A stretch of 64,000 nucleotides of DNA. Source: JABSSA01 sp039975755. Its GTDB lineage: Bacteria; Pseudomonadota; Alphaproteobacteria; Rhodobacterales; Rhodobacteraceae. The notes under the pieces are model-generated. The model did not search any database. It had not been told where the DNA came from and saw only the letters and a program-made list of their open reading frames with translations. A program made the translations under genes and the position numbers. The DNA is taken from NCBI GenBank assembly GCA_039975755.1, contig JBDWGM010000125.1, positions 34,851 through 98,850 on the forward strand, in the 5' to 3' direction. Below, in pieces: positions 33,552 to 43,645 of this stretch (positions within the stretch are counted from its first letter, which is position 1; the number at the start of each line of letters is the position of its first letter).

Positions 33552-34830
33552 ATCGCAGCGCCTCGACCGGGTTCATGCGCGCAGCGCGACGGGCGGGAAA
33601 AATAGTCACGATGAAGGACAAACCCAAAGACAGGCCAACAGCGCTAAGAACATCTGCAAATCGCAATTGGGCGGGCAAAGCATAAATGTTTCGGATCTCT
33701 GGATCCCAGACCCCGCCCCCCATTACGTAATTCACAAAGTTAAAAATTGGATCGACATAGATTGCAAACAAGCATCCCAAGATGACACCGCAAATCGTGC
33801 CAATGATCCCTGTGGAGGCCCCGCATATGAAAAACACGCGCAAAATCGACGCCTCGGACAGGCCCATCGTGCGTAGGATACCAATGTCACGGCCTTTGTT
33901 CTTTACCAACATGATCAACCCGGAAACGATGTTCATGGCTGCGATCAACACGAGGATCGACAGAATGATGAACATCACGTTGTCTTCCACCTCAAGAGCA
34001 CGCAGAAAACTGCCCGCAGAATCGCGCCACGTCCACGCGGTCACATTTTCACCTGCAGCAGCCAGTACAGGCGGGATCATTTGATCGATATCCTCGGGTG
34101 TCTCGACCATGACTTCGATTTCGTCAGCCACGCCTTCTTTGTTGAAAAAGCTCTGCGCCTCGGCAAATGGTAAATAGACGCGGGTGCTGTCGATATCATA
34201 TCGTCCTGCTGAAAAGATATAGACGACCTCATAGGCATTGATGCGCGGGCTGGTCCCGGTCGGCGTTTTCACCCCGTTGGGCGAAATCAACTTGATCCGG
34301 TCGCCGACATTGGCCCCCAATTGCCGGGCCACGCCCGATCCAATGGACACACCTTCTTCAAAGCGTGCAATATCGCCAAGTGCCGTTTCAGGATCGGCAA
34401 TCCGGGGCAACGTCTTTAGGTCATCGGCATGAATGCCAAACACCTCGACCCCTGAATTTCGGTCGCGCAGGTTAACCATTACCTGACCGCGCACCAACGG
34501 AGCGGCCCGGGTGACGTCCGGCAAATCCGCTATACCTGCAGCGCGTTCCGCAAAATCAGGAAGAGTGCGAACGATACGCCCGTATTCATCGGTTTGGCCC
34601 AAGCTGTAAACCGTAACATGCCCATTTGCGCCAAGGATTGTGTCCACAAATTCGGCGCGAAACCCAGATCGAACTGACATCGTCGCAATCAATGCAAAAA
34701 CGGCCAGCGTAATGCCGATCAGACTGATCCAAGTCATCGTGCTGACGCCGCCTTCGGCGCGACGAGCCCGCAAATAACGCCATGCGATCATCCATTCAAA
34801 AGGGGCAAAGGGGGCTGGCGTTTTGGCCAC
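33544..34830 (-). CDS. lolC: Lipoprotein-releasing ABC transporter permease (LolC/LolE type)
   Basis: Protein of 428 residues with GTG 34830 as start; AAGGAAA sits seven bases upstream, whereas the longer frame begins in low-quality sequence. FEWMIAWRYLRARRAEGGVS is the typical LolC/E N-terminus, followed by one membrane segment, a large periplasmic domain and three segments in the C-terminal 150 residues. The single permease gene suggests a homodimeric LolF-like complex. Overlaps lolD by 8 bases and lies 65 bases after the DUF2937 gene. Confidence 0.88.
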   Translation of the reverse strand: MAKTPAPFAPFEWMIAWRYLRARRAEGGVSTMTWISLIGITLAVFALIATMSVRSGFRAEFVDTILGANGHVTVYSLGQTDEYGRIVRTLPDFAERAAGIADLPDVTRAAPLVRGQVMVNLRDRNSGVEVFGIHADDLKTLPRIADPETALGDIARFEEGVSIGSGVARQLGANVGDRIKLISPNGVKTPTGTSPRINAYEVVYIFSAGRYDIDSTRVYLPFAEAQSFFNKEGVADEIEVMVETPEDIDQMIPPVLAAAGENVTAWTWRDSAGSFLRALEVEDNVMFIILSILVLIAAMNIVSGLIMLVKNKGRDIGILRTMGLSEASILRVFFICGASTGIIGTICGVILGCLFAIYVDPIFNFVNYVMGGGVWDPEIRNIYALPAQLRFADVLSAVGLSLGLSFIVTIFPARRAARMNPVEALRYE

Positions 34831-34895
34831 GTGCGTTTCCTTGTCTGCTCGGTTTCGTTTATTTTCGCGCAACGTGGTGTGCGAACAGTCCGGCG

Positions 34896-35390
34896 TCAAG
34901 TCACTCGGCGGCGACGTATGGGCCAAAACACGAGGTTTAACAGCACTTGCGTCAGCGACATGCCCAATATGCCCCCAATGCCTGCGAAAATCATACCTTC
35001 AGTTGAAAAAGGCAAAGCGGGTTTAAAGTTTGCATAGGCCGCACGCGCAACATCGCGATCCGTCAATCGCGCAGCATGGTACAACCGCATGAACGGCCCA
35101 ACGGATTGCAATACGGCAAGATCATCTTGTAACCCTTGATGTCGATCAAAGGTGCGGGTCATGTCCGCGTGCCTACGATCCAGAAAAGGGGTCCCTTTCA
35201 TTTGATCAAGCGCGTCCGATCGACTAAGCCCCTCGGCCTGTGCCGATGCATCAAAATCAGCGACCACCTCGGACAATGCATCAACCGCGCCGCCAAGACG
35301 TTGAACATATTGCTGGGAATATTCAGGAAACTGCGCGGTCGTTGCGCCCCCCATCAAACCGCCCAAAAGGACAACAATCCGCAAATTCAT
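34896..35390 (-). CDS. DUF2937 family protein
   Basis: Protein of 164 residues. Short hydrophobic N-terminus (probably signal anchor), a long charged helical middle typical of DUF2937, and a C-terminal membrane segment (FSTEGMIFAGIGGILGMSL to LVFWPI) with a basic tail. Family function is unknown. It overlaps the end of the serine hydrolase gene by 4 bases, so it is translationally coupled in the proS-lolCD run. Confidence 0.8.
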   Translation of the reverse strand: MNLRIVVLLGGLMGGATTAQFPEYSQQYVQRLGGAVDALSEVVADFDASAQAEGLSRSDALDQMKGTPFLDRRHADMTRTFDRHQGLQDDLAVLQSVGPFMRLYHAARLTDRDVARAAYANFKPALPFSTEGMIFAGIGGILGMSLTQVLLNLVFWPIRRRRVT

Positions 35391-36364
35391 TCTAACGCAC
35401 CATAGGCAGCTTGCCCCAATGCCAGATCAAGGTCCGTCATCGCGTTCCAATCAACGCATTTATCGTAAGACACAAAAACCGACCATTCAGATTGCCACGT
35501 GACCGCAAAGCTCCCGATGTTCAAACGCCCCGGCATACACAATGCACCTTGATGCCAAAAGTTGTGTCCACTTCGGCTTTTGCGGAAAAAGGTGCCCAGC
35601 CCATAATACACGCCGTCGACCACCTCAACATGAGGATAAGCAAACGGATCACTGCCCATATCTGTCTGCCTGCTGAACCAATAGCTGTGAAGCGTTACGT
35701 AACCGGAAGGCAGCATGTGCCATCCGCCCCAACTTAGGCTTGCACCTGACCGCGGCGATGCCATGCCTGTTACCCCGACAGGATCCAACACATGTTGGCG
35801 GCAGGTATCTTCGTAAGGCGCGTTTGCAGCGTCTTCGATCAAAAGACCAAGAAGCGCATAGTTCACATTGTTATAGGCATAAACACCATCTGGCCCGTCA
35901 GCGGGCCCAATAGCATCCAACACATCTGGCGCGCTGTCTTTGGGTTTATCAAGCGTGCGCAGCATGAGCGATTGAGTGACGTCATCAACAAGGCCGCTGG
36001 AATGGGTGATCAGGCTGGCCACGCTCGTATCTGGCCCACGACCCAAACGCCCAAGCACTGTATCGGTATAAGCTAAAACCCCACCCTCAATCAAACTGGC
36101 GGCGCAAAGTGCTGTGATCGACTTGGAAACACTTGCCAGTTCGGCAAGGGTATTAGGTTTTAGCCCCCCATCCAGCGATGCAACCTGCACCCCTTCAAAG
36201 GCAACCACTGCCACGCCTTTAGCATCATTTTGATCGAGCCAATCATCAAACGCAGACTGCATTCGTTCAATGCGCACACTGTCTTGGGCGGCGGCCCCAT
36301 GGGCCAACCACACACTCACAACCACGAATTTTAACACCGCCTGCATTGCAGCAAATGGTATCAC
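35387..36364 (-). CDS. Secreted serine hydrolase (class C beta-lactamase fold)
   Basis: Protein of 325 residues with a signal peptide (cleavage near AAAQ, about residue 27). The catalytic SxxK is S78-V-S-K81 in ELASVSKSITAL, and the tyrosine motif is YNN in VYAYNNVNY. A clear KTG box is not obvious; HQG near residue 280 takes its place, as in many esterase/DD-peptidase relatives. It is more likely an esterase or peptidase than a true beta-lactamase. It overlaps both proS and the DUF2937 gene by 4 bases. Confidence 0.82.
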   Translation of the reverse strand: MIPFAAMQAVLKFVVVSVWLAHGAAAQDSVRIERMQSAFDDWLDQNDAKGVAVVAFEGVQVASLDGGLKPNTLAELASVSKSITALCAASLIEGGVLAYTDTVLGRLGRGPDTSVASLITHSSGLVDDVTQSLMLRTLDKPKDSAPDVLDAIGPADGPDGVYAYNNVNYALLGLLIEDAANAPYEDTCRQHVLDPVGVTGMASPRSGASLSWGGWHMLPSGYVTLHSYWFSRQTDMGSDPFAYPHVEVVDGVYYGLGTFFRKSRSGHNFWHQGALCMPGRLNIGSFAVTWQSEWSVFVSYDKCVDWNAMTDLDLALGQAAYGALE

Positions 36365-37698
36365 AAGTTCGCGTAAATCTCCGCCACTTTTTGTACGGCT
36401 GTTTCAGGTGGCAGCTCTTCGCTTTCACCAGTTTTGCGAGACGTCAATTCAACCACACCATTCTTCAATCCACGTGGTCCCACGGTGATGCGCCAAGGCA
36501 AACCGATCAAATCCATGGTCGCGAACTTTTCACCAGCGCGCGCAGATCGATCATCATACAAAGGTTCAAGGCCAGCGGCTTCCAGTGCTTTATATAATTT
36601 TTCGCACGCCCCATCGGCCTCCTCGTCACCTTGTTTCAGGTTCACGATCCCGCAATGGAACGGTGTGACGCCTTCCGGCCAAATAATACCGTTGTCATCA
36701 TGGCTCGCTTCAATGATCGCGCCGACAAGGCGGCTAACGCCGATACCGTGACTGCCCATATGGACCGCAACGTTCTTGCCGTCTGGCCCTTGAACCGTCC
36801 CACCCAAGGCTTCGGAATATTTGGTGCCGAAATAGAATATTTGCCCCACCTCGATCCCGCGCGCGGTGCGACGTCGCCCCTCTGGGACCTCGTCGAATAC
36901 GGCCTGTTCATGCGTTTCATCTGTGCGCGCATAGCGCGATGTGAATTCTTCAAGAACGGCTGCACATTGGGCATGATCATCATAGTCGATGTCACGATCG
37001 CCAAATTTCAGATCGGTGATTTCGCTGTCATAAAAAACCTCCGATTCGCCTGTTTCGGCCAAGACCAGAAATTCATGCGTATTGTCACCGCCAATAGGTC
37101 CTGAATCTGCGCGCATTGGGATCGCTTGCAGCCCCATACGTTCATAGGTGCGCAAATACGTAACCAAATGGCGGTTATAGGCGTGCAGCGCATCCTCTTT
37201 GGTGAGGTCGAAATTATAGCCGTCTTTCATATAAAACTCGCGGCCCCGCATCACACCGAAACGTGGGCGAATTTCATCGCGAAATTTCCATTGAATTTGA
37301 TACATCGTCAGCGGCAAATCACGATAGCTGTTGACATGGCTGCGGAAAATGTCCGTGACCAATTCTTCAGCCGTGGGCGTGAAAAGCATATCGCGCCCGC
37401 CACGGTCTTTGACGCGCAGCATTTCGTCGCCGTACGCGTCATACCGACCAGATTCGCGCCACAAATCCGCCGATTGGATTGTCGGCATCAACATTGCTAT
37501 ATGTCCGGCGCGCGCTTGTTCTTCGTGGACAATGTTCTCGATTTTCTTGAGAACCTTTAGCCCCAACGGCAACCAAGAATAAATTCCGGCGCTCGCCTGT
37601 TTGATCATACCGGCACGCAGCATGAAGCGATGCGAGACGATTTGCGCCTCGGACGGCGTTTCTTTGAGAACGGGCAGGAAATAACGGCTGAGGCGCAT
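36361..37698 (-). CDS. proS: Prolyl-tRNA synthetase (short alphaproteobacterial form)
   Basis: Protein of 445 residues, the short form lacking the editing insertion of the 570-residue enzymes. Class II motifs are seen: RAGMIKQASAGIYSWLP, LMPTIQSADLWRESGRYD, YQIQWKFRDEIRPRFGVMRGREFYMKD (motif 2, here listed in parts) and GSHGIGVSRLVGAI (motif 3). It charges tRNA-Pro in the cytosol. Its stop codon overlaps the following serine hydrolase start by 4 bases. Confidence 0.93.
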   Translation of the reverse strand: MRLSRYFLPVLKETPSEAQIVSHRFMLRAGMIKQASAGIYSWLPLGLKVLKKIENIVHEEQARAGHIAMLMPTIQSADLWRESGRYDAYGDEMLRVKDRGGRDMLFTPTAEELVTDIFRSHVNSYRDLPLTMYQIQWKFRDEIRPRFGVMRGREFYMKDGYNFDLTKEDALHAYNRHLVTYLRTYERMGLQAIPMRADSGPIGGDNTHEFLVLAETGESEVFYDSEITDLKFGDRDIDYDDHAQCAAVLEEFTSRYARTDETHEQAVFDEVPEGRRRTARGIEVGQIFYFGTKYSEALGGTVQGPDGKNVAVHMGSHGIGVSRLVGAIIEASHDDNGIIWPEGVTPFHCGIVNLKQGDEEADGACEKLYKALEAAGLEPLYDDRSARAGEKFATMDLIGLPWRITVGPRGLKNGVVELTSRKTGESEELPPETAVQKVAEIYANL

Positions 37699-38012
37699 GG
37701 GAGCGTATCTTTCTAATCAAGTTACGCGCTCTGATTAGGCTAACTGCCGCTGCGCTGCAATCGTTGGCAGATCATTAAGCGATAGTTATGCGGTTTTCGC
37801 TTGCTCGACGCATACTGTCATCAAATCGCGTGGCAGTGTGAAAACCGATGGCCTTGGACCGCCTCATCGCCCAGTGTTCCCCACCACTTCTCCCGTTCAG
37901 CGAGCACCACGCACCCCACTTCACAAGCACCAAAACAACCTTGAATATGGTAAGAAGCGCTTGAAAGACCGTCTGGTCTGCGCCATCTGTTGCATCAACA
38001 CAGGTGATTTAG
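37699..38012. other. Intergenic region between divergent proS and AI-2E transporter genes
   Basis: About 310 bases with no convincing gene or RNA. It must hold both promoters. AGGTGA ahead of ATG 38013 is the ribosome site of the transporter gene. Confidence 0.6.
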
Positions 38013-39125
38013 ATGGCATTACCCGCACGGGATCAGTTGAGATATTGGGGAATCGCTGCGGCGGTTTTCTTTGTCATCCTTTGGTTCTTGGGCAACCAAT
38101 TGCTGCCTTTCGTTCTGGGCGGAGCGATCGCTTATTTTCTCGACCCAGTTGCGGATCGTTTGGAACGCCTTGGCGCGAGCCGCGCACTTGCGACCGCGAT
38201 CATAACGATCGCAGCGCTATTGGTCTTTGTCATTATGGCGCTGTTGGTCATTCCGACATTGGTCAACCAGACCGTGACACTGTTCAATACGGCACCTGAA
38301 CTGGCCAGCAACGTGGGACGCTTTCTGACTGAAAACTTCCCGTCCCTTCTGGAAGAAGATTCAACTTTGCGCAAATCCCTCAACACCTTGGGCGAAACTG
38401 TTCAATCACGTGGAGCAGCGTTGTTGAACACGGCACTTAGTTCCGCAGCGGGTTTGATCAACCTTGTATTTCTGTTCGTGGTCGTACCCGTCGTTGCGGT
38501 TTATCTGCTGTTGGCCTGGGATCGCATGGTCGAACGTATCGATGAATTACTGCCCTTGGATCATGCCCCTACTGTGCGCCAGCTCGCCCGCGAAATTGAT
38601 GAAACTTTGGCCAGTTTCATCCGCGGTATGGGCACGGTTTGTTTGATTTTAGGTACGTATTACGCCGTCGCCCTGTGGGCTGTTGGGCTCCAATTTGGCT
38701 TGGTCGTCGGGTTTGTGGCCGGTCTGATCACGTTCATCCCCTACCTCGGCGCACTGATTGGTGGGGTTCTGGCCGTTGGATTGGCGTTGTTCCAGTTTTG
38801 GGGCGGAACCGAAATCGTGAATGGTGAAACCATCACCGTCGCAAGGGATTGGTTTTCCATTGGCATGGTTGCGGCCATTTTTGGATTGGGACAAGTCATC
38901 GAAGGCAACGTGCTCACGCCCAAGCTGGTTGGCGACAGTGTCGGCTTGCACCCCGTTTGGTTGATTTTTGCGTTGACCGTTTTTGGAACATTGTTCGGCT
39001 TTGTTGGTATGTTGGTTGCCGTCCCTGTGGCCGCGGCCTTAGGGGTCTTGGTGCGATTTATTGTGTCTCAATACGTTGAAAGCCGCCTTTATCGCGGAGT
39101 CGCGGGACAATCGGACGACACGTGA
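38013..39125 (+). CDS. AI-2E/PerM family transporter
   Basis: Protein of 370 residues with about seven membrane segments. Family landmarks are the N-terminal double segment, the long helical loop (residues about 80-145), and the C-terminal QVIEGNVLTPKLVGDSVGLHP motif. Members include the TqsA/PerM permeases; export of small molecules is assumed. It overlaps hdaA by 4 bases and starts the conserved AI-2E, hdaA, ppk, ppx run. Confidence 0.88.
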   Translation: MALPARDQLRYWGIAAAVFFVILWFLGNQLLPFVLGGAIAYFLDPVADRLERLGASRALATAIITIAALLVFVIMALLVIPTLVNQTVTLFNTAPELASNVGRFLTENFPSLLEEDSTLRKSLNTLGETVQSRGAALLNTALSSAAGLINLVFLFVVVPVVAVYLLLAWDRMVERIDELLPLDHAPTVRQLAREIDETLASFIRGMGTVCLILGTYYAVALWAVGLQFGLVVGFVAGLITFIPYLGALIGGVLAVGLALFQFWGGTEIVNGETITVARDWFSIGMVAAIFGLGQVIEGNVLTPKLVGDSVGLHPVWLIFALTVFGTLFGFVGMLVAVPVAAALGVLVRFIVSQYVESRLYRGVAGQSDDT

Positions 39126-39808
39126 TGGCGGCACAACTTGGATTGAACTTACCGGCACGAACGGCGCTGGGGCGCGATGATTTTATGATCGCCCCGTCCA
39201 ATGCAATTGCAGTGGCCATGATTGACGCCAGTGCAGATTGGCCCCAAGGGAAATTTGTCCTGTCCGGTCCTCAGGGTGCTGGAAAAACACATCTGGCTCA
39301 GGTTTGGGCTAACAATTCTGGCGCGCGCATTATCGCGGCGAACGACTTGAATGAAACAGATGTTCAATCGTTGACCCCCGCCCCTTTAGTTGTCGAGGAC
39401 ATTCCAGAAATTGCGCGCAATGAACCCGCTCAAAAGGCCTTATTTCATATCCACAACATGATGCTGGCCGCGCGCCAACCCCTGCTTTTGACTGGGACCC
39501 AAGCGCCCAACCTGTGGAATATGTCGCTACCTGACCTTCAAAGCCGCATCGACGCGGCTGGTCATGCTCAAATTAAATTGCCTGATGACGTGCTTTTGGC
39601 TGCAGTTCTGGCGAAACTGTTCAATGATCGCCATCTGATGCCGCGCCCGGACGTTATTCCGTATCTTGTCAAACGGATCGAACGCAGCTTTGCAGCCGCT
39701 GGCGATGTCGTGCATATTCTGGATGTCGAAAGCCTTGCACAAAAAAAGCCCATGACCCGCCATTTCGCGCAACAAGTTCTGGATAAACGTGCCGCCAACG
39801 AAACTTAA
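39122..39808 (+). CDS. hdaA: DnaA-related regulatory inactivator HdaA (Hda)
   Basis: Protein of 228 residues, one AAA+ module. Walker A is SGPQGAGKTHL; the sensor region LLLTGTQAPNLWN follows; domain IV of DnaA is absent, so this is not DnaA. An early QLGLNLP is compatible with the Hda clamp-binding motif. Hda-type proteins stimulate ATP hydrolysis by DnaA with the sliding clamp and limit initiation. Gene order with ppk and ppx matches that of many Alphaproteobacteria. Confidence 0.85.
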   Translation: MMAAQLGLNLPARTALGRDDFMIAPSNAIAVAMIDASADWPQGKFVLSGPQGAGKTHLAQVWANNSGARIIAANDLNETDVQSLTPAPLVVEDIPEIARNEPAQKALFHIHNMMLAARQPLLLTGTQAPNLWNMSLPDLQSRIDAAGHAQIKLPDDVLLAAVLAKLFNDRHLMPRPDVIPYLVKRIERSFAAAGDVVHILDVESLAQKKPMTRHFAQQVLDKRAANET

Positions 39809-39848
39809 CATTCTGTTTTTGACATAATAATGCGACACTGCCCCTCCT

Positions 39849-42017
39849 ATGGATAACGCTGATTTTCTTTCTGACGACTTCCCCGAACCTCTGGAGATGC
39901 CCGGACTTGATCCCAACGGCCCCGGGCGGTTTTACAATCGCGAACTCAGCTGGCTGAGTTTCAACTGGCGTGTTTTGGAAGAAGCTGAAAATGAGCGTGT
40001 CCCCCTTTTGGAACGGCTCCGGTTCCTGTCTATTTCCGCGACGAACCTTGACGAATTTTACACTGTGCGCGTTGCAGGTTTGCGCGAACTTGCCCAAGCA
40101 GGAAACACCACACCTGGACAAGATGGTCTAAGCCCCGCAGAACAGTTGGTATTGATCAACGAAGACGCGCGTAAATTAATGGAAGTACAGCAGCGTGTGT
40201 TGTCCACATTGCGCAAGGCAATGACAGCGCACGGCATCGAAATTTTAAACGCAAAAGACATAAGTCCCGAAGATGATGCGTATTTGAAAGATGTATTTCT
40301 GACGCAAGTGTTCCCGGTTCTTTCGCCGCTTGCTATTGATCCGGCGCATCCGTTTCCGTTCATCCCCAACACTGGCTACGTGCTGGCTTTGCAGCTTGAA
40401 CGCACACGTGACAAACGACCGTTAAAAGCGTTGCTTCCAATTCCGGCACAAATCGACCGGTTCGCGTTGCTGCCTGGCAAAGGAAATCGGTATTTACCGC
40501 TCGAGGAATTGTTGATCCTGAACATTCCCAGCCTATTCCCAGGTTATAAACTCAAGGCACATTTCGAATTCCGGGTGCTTCGCGACAGCGACCTTGAGGT
40601 CGAAGAAGAAGCCGAAGACCTGGTGCGCGAATTTGAAGTTGCTTTGAAACGTCGCCGACGGGGTGAGGTCATTCGCCTGACACATTCAATTGGCGCGCCA
40701 AAGGGATTGAAATCTGTCGTCATGCAGGAACTGGGCGTCACCAGCGGCGAAGTTATCGAAGTCGACGGCATGATTGGGATGTCCGATTTGAAAGAGTTGG
40801 TCACCGACGACAATCCGGATTTGCTATGGCCCAATTTTACACCACGTGTGCCAGAACGCGTGCAGGATCACGACGGGGATATGTTTGCAGCCATTCGTCA
40901 AAAAGACATGCTGCTGCATCACCCTTACGAAACCTTCGACATGGTCGTTCGGTTTTTGCAACAAGCCGCGCGTGATCCTAATGTCGTGGCCATCAAACAG
41001 ACGCTTTATCGCACCTCAAAAAACAGCCCCATTGTCGAAGCCCTGTGTGCGGCGGCTGAAGACGGCAAATCAGTCACGGCCCTTGTCGAACTAAAGGCCC
41101 GCTTTGACGAGGCTGCCAACATTCGCCAATCCAGACGTTTGGAACGAGCCGGCGCCCATGTCGTTTACGGCTTTTTGGACCTGAAAACTCATGCGAAAAT
41201 CAGCACGGTCGTGCGCCGCGAGGGCAAGGACCTTGTGACGTATACCCATTATGGCACAGGCAATTATCACCCAATTACCGCTCGCGTTTACACTGACCTT
41301 AGCCTGTTCACTTGCGACCGCGATCTGGGGCGCGATGCTACGAAGGTTTTTAATTTCCTGTCTGGATACGCCCAGCCCGAAGAATTATCCAATCTGGCCA
41401 TCTCTCCAAAGTCTTTGAAGCCACGTTTGATCGAATTGTTCCGCGCCGAAGCTGCACACGCCAAAGCGGGACGTCCGGCTGAAATCTGGGCAAAGATGAA
41501 TTCACTGATCGACCCCGAAATTATCGACGAGCTTTATGCGGCCAGTCAGGCCGGCGTTAAAATCAGTTTGGTCGTCCGCGGAATCTGTGGCCTGCGCCCG
41601 GGCATCCAAGGTCTTAGCGAAAACATCCGCGTCAAATCTGTGATCGGACGGTTTTTAGAACATTCTCGGATTGTTTGTTACGGGAACGGCCATGGCCTGC
41701 CGTCGAAAAAGGCACGTGTCTTTATGTCGTCAGCCGATTGGATGGGTCGCAACTTGAACCGACGGGTCGAAACCCTGATCGAGATCAAGAATGCCACGGT
41801 CAAAGCACAAATTGTCGGTCAAGTCATGGCTGCGAATCTTGCTGACGTGGCCCAAAGCTGGATCATGGCCCCAGATGGAAGTTTCAGGCGCGCAACCACA
41901 CGAGCTGGATCATTCAACTTTAATTGTCACCGGTTTTTCATGGAAAACTCATCTTTGTCCGGACGTGGGTCTGCGGGTGCCTCAGATGTGCCACAACTGA
42001 CCCATACAGATGACTAG
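39849..42017 (+). CDS. ppk1: Polyphosphate kinase 1
   Basis: Protein of 722 residues, full length. The N-terminal domain opens with FYNRELSWLSFNWRVLEEA. The catalytic half has AIKQTLYRTSKNSPIVEAL, LKTHAKISTVVRREG, YTHYGTGNYHP and FLEHSRIVCYGNG, including the autophosphorylated His region. It reversibly transfers the gamma phosphate of ATP to polyphosphate at the membrane. Followed 62 bases later by ppx. Confidence 0.94.
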   Translation: MDNADFLSDDFPEPLEMPGLDPNGPGRFYNRELSWLSFNWRVLEEAENERVPLLERLRFLSISATNLDEFYTVRVAGLRELAQAGNTTPGQDGLSPAEQLVLINEDARKLMEVQQRVLSTLRKAMTAHGIEILNAKDISPEDDAYLKDVFLTQVFPVLSPLAIDPAHPFPFIPNTGYVLALQLERTRDKRPLKALLPIPAQIDRFALLPGKGNRYLPLEELLILNIPSLFPGYKLKAHFEFRVLRDSDLEVEEEAEDLVREFEVALKRRRRGEVIRLTHSIGAPKGLKSVVMQELGVTSGEVIEVDGMIGMSDLKELVTDDNPDLLWPNFTPRVPERVQDHDGDMFAAIRQKDMLLHHPYETFDMVVRFLQQAARDPNVVAIKQTLYRTSKNSPIVEALCAAAEDGKSVTALVELKARFDEAANIRQSRRLERAGAHVVYGFLDLKTHAKISTVVRREGKDLVTYTHYGTGNYHPITARVYTDLSLFTCDRDLGRDATKVFNFLSGYAQPEELSNLAISPKSLKPRLIELFRAEAAHAKAGRPAEIWAKMNSLIDPEIIDELYAASQAGVKISLVVRGICGLRPGIQGLSENIRVKSVIGRFLEHSRIVCYGNGHGLPSKKARVFMSSADWMGRNLNRRVETLIEIKNATVKAQIVGQVMAANLADVAQSWIMAPDGSFRRATTRAGSFNFNCHRFFMENSSLSGRGSAGASDVPQLTHTDD

Positions 42018-42079
42018 AGCACGTTGACGCGCGGGCGCAGGTTCGCCATGGTTTTAGGGTCATTTCAGATGGGCTTTCT

Positions 42080-43645
42080 ATGAACGTTCAGCAAGAACAC
42101 TCAGCACAAGAATGGGGCCCGTTTGGACGACCATTGTTTGACGATGCTGAGGCCCGCGCTCTCGAGCGCGTTGGCGTTGTCGATGTCGGATCAAACTCGG
42201 TTCGATTGGTAGTTTTTGACGGTGCTGCAAGAAGCCCGGCCTATTTCTTTAACGAAAAGATTCTGTGTGGGTTGGGTGCAGGTCTTGGTGAAACAGGACG
42301 CTTAAATCCCAAAGGACGCGAGCGCGCGTTATCTGCACTGGCCCGCTTTAAGCTTTTGGCGGAAGGCATGGATTTACCCGGTTTGACCGTGATCGCGACG
42401 GCCGCCGTACGAGATGCCGAAGACGGGCCCGAGTTTTGCGCAGAAGTCGAAAAAACCACTGGACTGCGCATTCACGTCATAGATGGCGACGAAGAAGCAC
42501 GTCTGTCAGCACAGGGCGTCTTGCTTGGGTGGCCGGGATCGTATGGGTTGATTTGCGATATTGGCGGGTCATCCATGGAGTTGGCCGAAATATCAGATGG
42601 TGCGGTTGGCAGACGCCTGACATCAGACCTTGGCCCATTGAAGATGCAAACGCTGAAAGGCGGTCAAAAGGCGCGTAAAGCCTATATTAAATCCGTTCTT
42701 GCTGACATGCAGGAACAATTGGGCCAACAACGAGATCGCTTGTTTCTGGTTGGCGGGTCGTGGCGCGCAATCGCCAAGATAGACATGGTTCGGCGCGGGT
42801 ATCCGCTGCATGTTCTTCATGAATACCGGATGAAACCGTCTTCAGTTATCAAAACTGTTAAGTTCATCAAAGAATGCGACGATTGGGACAGCTTGCGCGC
42901 GCAATGTGGGATTTCATCGACACGGATGGCACTGGTTCCCTTAGCTGCTGAAGTGCTTGGGCGTTTGGTGCGGACCTTCAAACCCCAAGATATCGCCGTC
43001 AGCTCGTATGGTATTCGCGAAGGTCTGTTATACGAACAAATGCCGGAACGTCTGCGCGCGCGTGACCCTTTGATCGAATCCTGCCGCTTCGCCGAAGCCA
43101 AGGATGCGCGTCTACCGGGATTTGGCCGCCAGCTTTATGATTTTATCCTGCCTTTGTTTCGCAACGTATCTGAGGACCGCAAACGACTGATCAAAGCGGC
43201 GTGCCTGTTGCACGACGTCAGTTGGCGCGCGCATCCCGATTACCGTGCCGAAGTCTGCTTTGATAACGCCACCCGTGCGAATATGGGTGGGTTGAAACAT
43301 AGCGAGCGTGTTTATCTGGGGCTCGCGTTGTTTCACCGCTATTCCAGCAAACGGGATGGAACGCGGTTTCAACCTCTTGAGCCGTTGCTGTCCGCCAAAG
43401 ACCTTTTGGAAGCAGAGGTCCTTGGCAAAGCGATGCGATTTGGGGCGATGTTTTGGATGCGCGCCAGTGGGCAACCGGCAGAGTTTCGGTGGTATCCCAA
43501 AAAGCAACGCCTTGAGCTGCGCCTCATTCGCGATGCTATGCCGCTTTATGGCGAAGTGGCCGCGGCGCGATTGGAATCCTTGGCATCGTCACTGGACGCC
43601 GAACTGGTCGTCAAAAAACAACGCAAAGACGCGGCCAAAACTTAA
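42080..43645 (+). CDS. ppx: Exopolyphosphatase (Ppx/GppA)
   Basis: Protein of 521 residues. The ASKHA fold begins VGVVDVGSNSVRLVVFDG, with IATAAVRDAEDG and ICDIGGSSMELAEI completing the phosphate loops. A C-terminal helical HD-like part (LIKAACLLHDVSWRAHPDY) follows. It hydrolyses terminal phosphate from polyphosphate and may act on pppGpp. Its TAA shares bases with the stop of the convergent gene at 43642. Confidence 0.92.
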   Translation: MNVQQEHSAQEWGPFGRPLFDDAEARALERVGVVDVGSNSVRLVVFDGAARSPAYFFNEKILCGLGAGLGETGRLNPKGRERALSALARFKLLAEGMDLPGLTVIATAAVRDAEDGPEFCAEVEKTTGLRIHVIDGDEEARLSAQGVLLGWPGSYGLICDIGGSSMELAEISDGAVGRRLTSDLGPLKMQTLKGGQKARKAYIKSVLADMQEQLGQQRDRLFLVGGSWRAIAKIDMVRRGYPLHVLHEYRMKPSSVIKTVKFIKECDDWDSLRAQCGISSTRMALVPLAAEVLGRLVRTFKPQDIAVSSYGIREGLLYEQMPERLRARDPLIESCRFAEAKDARLPGFGRQLYDFILPLFRNVSEDRKRLIKAACLLHDVSWRAHPDYRAEVCFDNATRANMGGLKHSERVYLGLALFHRYSSKRDGTRFQPLEPLLSAKDLLEAEVLGKAMRFGAMFWMRASGQPAEFRWYPKKQRLELRLIRDAMPLYGEVAAARLESLASSLDAELVVKKQRKDAAKT